This document shows positions 57,103 through 64,000 of a stretch of DNA of 64,000 nucleotides, one piece after another. Origin of the DNA: Bryopsis sp. KO-2023 (taxonomy: Eukaryota; Chlorophyta; Ulvophyceae; Bryopsidales; Bryopsidaceae). Numbering within the stretch: the first letter of the stretch is position 1; every line of letters starts with the position of its first letter. Both the position numbers and the translations under genes were made by a program. The notes under the pieces were generated by a model. It saw only the letters and a program-made list of their open reading frames with translations, did no database searches and had not been told where the DNA came from. The DNA lies in contig BSYQ01000007.1 of assembly GCA_030272585.1 (NCBI GenBank), positions 2,608,001 to 2,672,000 on the forward strand, written 5' to 3'.

Positions 57103-57405
57103 ATGGCGCGGGATAAGGTGAAACTGGTGAGCAGCGATGGTTTCGAGATGGTCATCGACTACAAGGCCGCCTGCGTTTCCAAAACCATCAGCAACATGCT
57201 GAGCGCCGACGGTGTGTTCACCGAAAGCGAAAGTCACGAGATCGAGCTGAGAGAGATTTCTGGCCCCGTACTGGAGGAGGTCTGCAAATACTTCTATTAT
57301 CACTTGCACCACCAAAGCTCGCCCAGAAGGAGCATCCCTGAATTCAAAGTCGAACCCGTTCTGGCGTTGGACCTCTTGATGGCTGCCAACTTTTTGGATG
57401 CATGA
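57103..57405 (+). CDS. ELOC: Elongin C, BTB/SKP1 fold, intronless
   Basis: One exon encodes 100 residues, within the family's usual 96-112. The start is MARDKVKLVSSDGFEMVIDY. The middle shows SKTISNMLSADG and EIELREISGPVLEEVCKYF, and the end is IPEFKVEPVLALDLLMAANF plus LDA, matching the Elongin C signature around the C-terminal helix that contacts BC-box proteins. Elongin C pairs with Elongin B to link substrate receptors to cullin ubiquitin ligases, and it belongs to the Elongin A transcription-elongation factor in some lineages. The start ATG follows a G-rich leader and is the first in frame. Codon use is GC-rich compared with its surroundings. Confidence 0.96.
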   Translation: MARDKVKLVSSDGFEMVIDYKAACVSKTISNMLSADGVFTESESHEIELREISGPVLEEVCKYFYYHLHHQSSPRRSIPEFKVEPVLALDLLMAANFLDA

Positions 57406-59178
57406 TTCAATGGCTGATCGCACTTAAACGGGTTTTTTTGGGGGGTTAATGAGCTGTGGAGAAAATTAAACCCATGTCTTCATGAAATGATGGGTGGAAA
57501 AATGGGGGAAAGAAACTAAAAGATATAGCATTGGAAGTGCCAATGTGTAAAATGGAAAAGAAATGGGAGGGAGAGGGGGGGGGGGGGGCAAGTACCAAAA
57601 AAAACATTGAGATTGTACAGTGGATGATAAAAAAAACGTGCGGACTGGACATTGAATTGTTCGAGGAAAAAAAAAATGCCATGCCCCAGAATCTGTGCGG
57701 GGATTAGATTTCTCCGAAATGGTTGATTGATGCTTCGATGAATTGGGTTTTTGACGTGTCACCATGGGGGCTAGTTTTCGCAGACATTTCGCCTTGAAGA
57801 AAGAGATTGAGCATTCGACACTTTCGCTCATTGCCTGAAGAAAGGTAACCATTTGACACTAGGGAGGGGAAGTCTCAAGTACGCGTCCTCATTTTTTGCA
57901 TCCCTGATGGTGGTTTTTGCATATTCTGGTGCCATTTAGTGTGGGGATGATTCGAAAAAAACTGGTTATGTTGTTTGGGCACACCTTGATTTAGATGAAA
58001 TGGATATCTGCATTGCTTCCCATGTTAAATTCAGAGCAAAAAATGACCCTTGATCTGTGCAGAAATGCCTCTGGGTTCAGCTGCTGACTGTCGAGACGGT
58101 TGGTTTGCCTTAGAAAAAACAACAACCCATTTCTGTCTGGTTAAATAGAGTTCCACTTAAGAAACCAGAATTTAGAGTTCCATGGAAGTCATAGATTTTC
58201 AAAAAAGAAACAGAATATGGCCAACCAGGCCTTGAATCATAGATAGAAAACAGAAACAAATACAGAAATTGGTGCTGAAAAAGTATTTGACTATTAATCC
58301 ATCCAATGGATAGGAACCGGAAGGCTTGCGTCGGAAAGCACCTTCATTTTCCCCTTCTTGATTTGGTGTCATGTTCCATCTTTTGAGGCCTCTATGAATG
58401 TTAAGCTACCTATTTCAAGCTACCTATTTCACTGAAATGCTGTATTGTGCAAATTTAGGCCAGATGAATATGGATACACAGCCTATAACACGTTTCCATG
58501 GAAAATAAAATAAACTAATCTGAATTCAATTTAGTATTTACACACACAGAAGGTATTATCAGGTCCAGACTGCAGCTCCAAATGTCGATTTAAACCTCGT
58601 AATTTCAACCTCTGTGCATACAGTTCCATCATATCCTCAACTTGTCTACATTTTTTAACCCTCCGTTCCAACAAGTGCTGTGCAGCATATCTAAAAGCAT
58701 TTTTTTTTTCCTTTCAAGAAATTCATAGGTCACCGCATCGACCCCCTCCACCCCCCAAAAAAAAGTCGGCAGGCTTGCGTATTGCTAAATCAACTTTGAT
58801 CCATTTCAATGCTGGAAAAACACAAAAAAAAAGCACTCTCCCCCCTATGCAGGTGCAAGCCCCACCCTGCCTAGCTTAGTCCATTCCTAAAAAAAAACAA
58901 AAACACGGCTTTCTTTTCCCTCCTTTTTCTCCTAGTCAATGTCTGTTTTTTTTTTCCTTTCTCTAACAAAAATGTGCCTTTGTTTCCCCTTTTTTTTCTT
59001 AGTAAAGTTCGTCCCTTCTCTTGACCCCCCCCCCCCTCCCTCCAATTTTCATTAAGACACCTCATTGATTGATCCACCCAAACCCACACCCCCTGGGTTG
59101 CTGTGGCCCCTCCTCTCAAGCACATTCGGTCCCTCTCTTTCAAAAAAACTGCCGTTCAGCTCCTTTCCCGTAAGATTT
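57406..59178. other. Intergenic stretch, no gene seen
   Basis: Low-complexity G, A and C runs occur (57575-57600, 58740-58770, 59020-59045). No exon could be supported. It separates convergent Elongin C and the membrane-protein gene. Confidence 0.6.
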
Positions 59179-59859
59179 TTAGTCATGCACACGTCGTTCG
59201 TTATCCAATGATTCGTCAACCTCTTTCTCCATAACGCCAAGCTGTACTTCTCCTCCAGGAAATACAATGACGGTTGCGTCCGACGTCTTTGAGGGCTGCG
59301 AAGGCTCCGCTGGCGTCGCAGTCGTGGAGCGTCTCTGCTGATCCGCAGCCCGACACCAAAGACACAAACCGGACGACAGCGGAAAAATCGCTCCACAGCC
59401 AGCGCACAGTCGAGATCGTCCTCTCAGTCCATCTCTTGTCGACAACCGACCCACACAGCCGTGGCCATTTCCCTGCAGTCGCGACAGGCAGCTATACACC
59501 GCGGGCACCAAGAACGCGAGGACCAACGATGCGGCGGCGGGGAGGGAGCATGCCTTTCCTTTGATCGCCAACGACATCATGCAGAGCACCACGGACGCGA
59601 CGAGGCCCAGAGTCGAGAGGACGCACAACAACCAGCGCCGATAAACTATGGAGAAATAGATGAGGACGCTGAAGCCCACGGACACCACGAAGCACGATAT
59701 CACCCAGAACTGGCAAGTGCATCGACACCTGCTCCACGCTTCGTCGTTGCTGTCGGGCAAGCACGAAACGCACTCGCATCTCCACCCGCACCCACCACAC
59801 GTTTCGTCGACCGCCATCTCGTGGCACGACGCCTTGTCCCCCAGCGACGGAAAGCCCAT
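59179..59859 (-). CDS. Small multi-pass membrane protein of unknown function
   Basis: ATG 59859 opens 226 codons to a TGA. A Cys-rich N-terminal part (CGGCGWRCECVSCL) is followed by three hydrophobic segments: WVISCFVVSVGFSVLIYFS, LLCVLSTLGLVASVVLCMMS and AAASLVLAFLVPAVYSCL. A second small Cys cluster (CAGCGAIFPLSSGLCLWC) looks like a zinc-binding knot. The C terminus is polar. An acceptor-like CTCCTGTAG lies 19 bases before the ATG, so an upstream exon is possible. I do not recognise the family. Its start is divergent from VPS54, about 445 bp away. Confidence 0.6.
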   Translation of the reverse strand: MGFPSLGDKASCHEMAVDETCGGCGWRCECVSCLPDSNDEAWSRCRCTCQFWVISCFVVSVGFSVLIYFSIVYRRWLLCVLSTLGLVASVVLCMMSLAIKGKACSLPAAASLVLAFLVPAVYSCLSRLQGNGHGCVGRLSTRDGLRGRSRLCAGCGAIFPLSSGLCLWCRAADQQRRSTTATPAEPSQPSKTSDATVIVFPGGEVQLGVMEKEVDESLDNERRVHD

Positions 59860-60303
59860 CACGACCCACGAAACCTTGCTACAGGAGGGGGAAAAAAGAT
59901 GCTCAATCTCTGTTTCTAGACCCGTACCCACCGACTGTGTGACCTTTTACTTTTTTTTTTGCCCAAACGCTTATACTGTCGGCTTTGGGACGTCTATTCA
60001 AAAAGTCGTCCCGTTTCGTTCGTCCCCCATGTAGAGGTGTCAATGCTGTAAAACAAAAAAAAGGAAAAAAAAAGGAAAAAGAAGCGAAAAAAAACAACCC
60101 CGATAAGCTTCCACGAGGTACTCCACCTGTTTTCTTTTTTCAGGGGCCCGTTGGCAGCCAACGCCTCCAGCGAGATATTTTTACGACTGACGTGGACTCA
60201 TACCCTCAAAAAAGAACCAACACTTCTAGCTAGCGTCCACTGTTGTGCACAGACACCCGCTCGCACCCAAACCTCGACGTGCATACGAAAGCCCGTGCAC
60301 GCG
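59860..60303. other. Divergent promoter region of the membrane-protein gene and VPS54
   Basis: About 445 bp separate the two starts. It contains A-rich runs at 60050-60095 and otherwise nothing specific. Confidence 0.5.
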
Positions 60304-63300
60304 ATGTCGGCAGGAGGTGGCGAAGGCCTCAACACTTACACGACCTCGCCGCGCAGAAAAGCGGGGAGCGATGGGAGTCTATACACGGCTGGGCAGGGCC
60401 TCGTGGCGGTGGTGAACAACCCAGGAACGGGCAGTCTGTCCTCCATTTCGTCATTGAACTTGTTGTGTTGGCCTGGGGTGGGGTCGGAGGGAAGATGGAA
60501 TGAGGTCCCACCACCCATCGCTCCAGGGGTGCTTCGAGACGTCACTCGAGTGGATTTCGCGAATTACTTGACGAGGACTTCGAGCCTCCACGATCGCTTC
60601 TACCAAGCGCGTCACCAACTGAAAGAAGACTCCGCGAGAAGGTTGAACGTAGGGGATCCCGGTACGTCGACGTCGATGCGCATCACGGAAACGCCATTTT
60701 CGGGGGGGAGTGATGGGTTCGAAACTTCCGCGATAGATTCAGGGAAAGGTCGCTTCCGAAGTGCAGGAGAATTATATCGTATTGTCCAGCACCGGGGCGA
60801 GCATCCCCTTGGTTCTTTACAGGAACTTGAAAAAATAATTCATTTTATTTCTCCAGCTGGAAAAGTTTTGGGTGGAAGGCTATAAACCTCCCTGAACTCC
60901 TGAGTCTGACAATTTTGCACCCCGTTCTCCAAAATGTGCAACCTAGTGAAATAGATTTTGTTCGATCACTGAACCTGCAGGAGGACCCAGCGCTTTGAGG
61001 GGGGAGGGGTTGGTCCAAGCATTGAGACAAGTTCCAACATTATACTTCCAAGAGGATTTCTCTATGACAAGGTGAACAGCCCCATCCAAACCCACCCGCC
61101 GTTCGGGGGTTTCCAAAATTCTCGATTTTTTTTTTTAACAGAGGGGATTTCTCACGATCCTTCAAACGAGTTTTGTTGTTTTGCCTGTGGGTCCCAGGCC
61201 CGAAACATTTCACGAAGTGGTGAAGGGGGAAACTGAAGAGGAAAAATCAGTCGCTCTGGAGACTCAGAATGGATACCTGGTGAGCCCCTGGAAAAGAGGT
61301 TCCGGCAGGACTTTCAATCATTTAATCGATTTATATTCTTTCTTTCTCTTTCTTTTGATCGATCGGTAATGTAGCCACAGCTCTTGACAGAAAGGCCATC
61401 TCCTGATCAATTTGTGTAAGATGAGGGTGGTTTTGGTGTGTGTGTGAAAAGCATTGTAATGATCAGGAGCGAGAAGTTGCGCGGATCTTTCCAAATGCTG
61501 AATTTTTTTATTTTTTTCCCTTTCCTTTTCTGATCAGGATCGAGTTTTAGAACAATAAACAACACGTTGTGGCTTGATTTTTTATATATATTTTCCTTCT
61601 TTCCATGTCGCCAGGACATCGTAGAAACGGAGCTGCTGAACGAAATAGCTGCCCGATCGGATTCCTTCTTCGAGGCTGCTGAATCTCTGCAGAGCCTGCG
61701 AATGTCGATGGCAGAAACTCTTGAGGAAATCAGGGGGCTTCGGCACGGTATGGACATCGTGAACTCGGGCCTGTGCGAGCGTGCGCGCAAGGTTCAGACC
61801 CTGAACAGACGAAGAGAAAATCTTAAGGAAGCCGTGGAAATGCTCCAGGTGGGTCAGCGGTGGATCTACAATGCATGGTCACCTGCAAATGCACATTTTT
61901 GTCCATTGAGGAAGAAAAAAAAAAAAAAAATTAAATAAGAATAAAAATAAAAATAAAATAAAAATAGAAAAATGAAATCAGATCAAAGGAAGCGTTCTTC
62001 AATGGCTTGCGAAATATAGCTCTCTGGTTGCATCGGATTGGACCAAGGTAGGCATATCGCGCCAGTCTCCTCTTTTGTTGAGCGTCGATTTTTTTTTGCA
62101 TCGATTTTAGGTAGTGGAAGCTGTTGTGCATTCCCAAGAAGCGTTGCATCTGTTGGTTTTGGGGAGAGACTACTCGTCAGCGCTGGCTCTGCTGGACAAC
62201 CTCCACCTCCAATGCACCGATCAAGACCTGTCCAGATTGCACTGCTTGAGGCATCTCCCCAGCAGCTTGGCAAACGCGACGACCTCCATCACAGAATCGA
62301 TGGTGGGAGATTTTGTGGAGCTGATGCGCTGGAAGCAATCCTCCACTGAGGTGCATTCGGCAGCGATGAATGCACTGGAGCGCTCTGGTAGGCAGAGCCA
62401 GAACACAGGGGGGAAGAAGGGGGGGGGGGGGACTTGGCCCTTAAATCGAACAATAGATGTCTCAAACTTTGAGCAACAGAAGGAAAATTCGTGAGTGTAC
62501 GTTCTTCGTTGAAACAAAAGTGAGGGTTTGTTGCTCCCGCACTATCAAAATCGCATTGGAAAATTTTTGGTGCATTGGGAATTTTTTGGTGTGTTGGTGA
62601 CCCCGTTTTCCCCACCCAAAGCGATATGATGAAAGTTACCCAGAAATCATAGTCTGCCTATTGATCATATAAGGCTTGGTCTTAGGTTTAACGGAGCGAC
62701 TGCCAACTCCATCAGCATCTGAACCAGATTCTGGGGAGGATCTCCAGGCTTCGCTGCTTTCGCTTCTGCAAGGCCTCGGCAAAACTGGCACGTTATCCGG
62801 TGAGTGCAGTTTGAATGGCGACATCTCTGCTGCCAGAATGCTGTATTTTTTATTGAAGCAGTTCTCTTGACACTAGCAAGCATCAAGGATTTCGGTTATC
62901 CTCCAGGCGTCCTCTCTCAAATCAGAGCTTCTGGAATCGACCAATTAAAATCGGCGCTCCGGTCTGTGATGGAGATTCTGCTGCCTCCGATGGTGTGTGC
63001 TTCGGTGTCTGACGGGGAGGCCGCCAGCCATTTGCAGACGCAATCATTGGGGGATCAATTGAAAGCCCTCACGGCGGAACATTTCTTGAAGCTGATGGGT
63101 GCATGTCTGGCTGTCGGGGAGGCCTGCTGCGAGCATTTCGTACGCATGAGCGACATGATTGCGAAGATCGCGACAGAAGGAAAGGTGACGGGGTGAGAAA
63201 AATAACTTCAGGGGAAAAAAAGAGGCAGCAGCAGATTTTTGCTCTCTTTTTGCTTGATTGTTTTAATGTTAGGATATTTTTTCTTTGTTTTGTGGGGGTG

Positions 63301-64000
63301 GAAGGGAGTGTGAAGGCATTTTTGTTTTTCTTTTCTATTTTTAGATAACTGGTGATCGCTCCCGTCATTTGGGAGCTGTGGTTGCAAGACAGACCATCAA
63401 CCTGGGAGAATTATCTTTTGCTTTGTTCTGTGCAGTCCGAAAATAGCAACATGAATCCTAGGAAAAGTGGCTGAATTTCCACCGTCGTTTGCAGCTTCGT
63501 GTTGAGAGGAATTTGTGCTGCTGGTTTGTTTCAACAGGCACAAGGGTGCCATCGATCGAATGGCCGTGGATATCCTCCAAGTTTTGGTGGAGACCATGCA
63601 CAATCGATGGGCCAAGACGATGATGACCCGACTGGGAGTTCAGCAAAGCATGGCAGATTTGCTGGAGCTGGTGGATCTCAGTCAAGAATGCATCGATCTG
63701 GCGACATTTTACAATGTCCGTCCGGTTGCCAAGCTTAGCAGTGTCCTGCAGGTGTGGCCGAACTCTTGAGGTATTTTGTTGCATCCAGCGAAATTTCTTT
63801 CTATTTTCTAGAACAAATTTTTTGAAAAATTTTTAGAAGTGATGTTTTTGAGCGAGGGGAGGGGGGGGGGGGGGGGTGCATAGATGTACTTTTGGTGCTG
63901 TCGCATGGTGGGTATTTTTTAAGTTAAAAAAAAAATGCATGCGATTTCAATGGTGGATTGTTCCCATCAGGCGCAATGCAAGGCTCATCTGGAAGCTGCA
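60304..64000 (+). CDS. VPS54: VPS54, GARP tethering complex subunit, truncated by window end
   Basis: ATG 60304 opens exon 1, whose donor (candidates near 60746, 60759 or 60811) is unresolved. Then come 60981-61071, 61198-61279, 61615-61848, 62111-62387, 62686-62799, 62862-63184, an exon from 63345, one ending at 63751, and 63971 to the edge. Joins from exon 2 to the exon at 62862 keep frame. Family marks are VTRVDFANYL, LRQVPTLYFQEDF, ETELLNEIAARSDSFFEAAE with a following coiled coil, and ALALLDNLHLQC..LHCLRHLP. VPS54 with VPS51-53 tethers endosome-derived vesicles to the trans-Golgi network. The exon joins at 63345-63751 are uncertain, and the C-terminal domain lies beyond the window. Confidence 0.9.

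Overview
This is nuclear DNA of a eukaryote, most likely a green alga or plant of the streptophyte type. Genes carry many short exons with GT..AG introns full of homopolymer runs. Two products look plastid-targeted: a CbbY-like HAD hydrolase, and an S1-domain protein with a basic, transit-peptide-like N terminus. The rest are ordinary eukaryotic genes. A charophyte such as Chara would fit, but the species is an inference only. Exon borders below were worked out by hand from reading-frame continuity and GT/AG sites. Several genes close into one uninterrupted frame, which supports them. || LAYOUT. 1-4519: 3' part of a Ty3/gypsy chromovirus with one open Gag-Pol frame, in which I see no CpG dinucleotide. 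It abuts tRNA-like sequence at 4520-4740. 5285-7427 (-): kinesin motor protein. 7642-8472 (+): tentative small gene. 8473-13441: mostly non-coding, with a seven-unit minisatellite and two orphan exons. 13442-15586 (-): single-exon membrane-anchored GT32 glycosyltransferase fused to an FkbM methyltransferase-like domain. 16504-20214 (-): nine-exon S1-domain protein, 387 aa. 20674-24539 (+): nine-exon VPS23/TSG101, 470 aa. || 25831-48501 is one LTR retrotransposon (275-bp LTRs, target duplication AGTGC) expanded from about 5.7 kb to 22.7 kb by three insertions. These are a 7.6-kb chromovirus (267-bp LTRs, duplication ATCTG), a 393-bp hAT-like foldback element (8-bp duplication GTGTTGGG), and a 9.0-kb LTR element with no recognisable protein (611/603-bp LTRs, duplication CCGGC). 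Removing each insert with one duplication copy brings the interrupted host frame back into register, so the borders are firm. LTR pairs are almost identical, so the pile-up is recent. || 49996-51299 (-): chloroplast-type CbbY-like HAD hydrolase, 304 aa. 51765-55943 (-): five-exon, 1133-aa coiled-coil protein of unknown function. 57103-57405 (+): Elongin C. 59179-59859 (-): three-segment membrane protein of unknown function. 60304-64000 (+): VPS54 (GARP tethering complex), running off the right edge. || The host genes do not form an operon or pathway. VPS23 (ESCRT-I) and VPS54 (GARP) both act in endosomal trafficking, but nothing indicates a functional cluster. The unusual content is in the mobile DNA and in small tandem duplications that copied splice sites.
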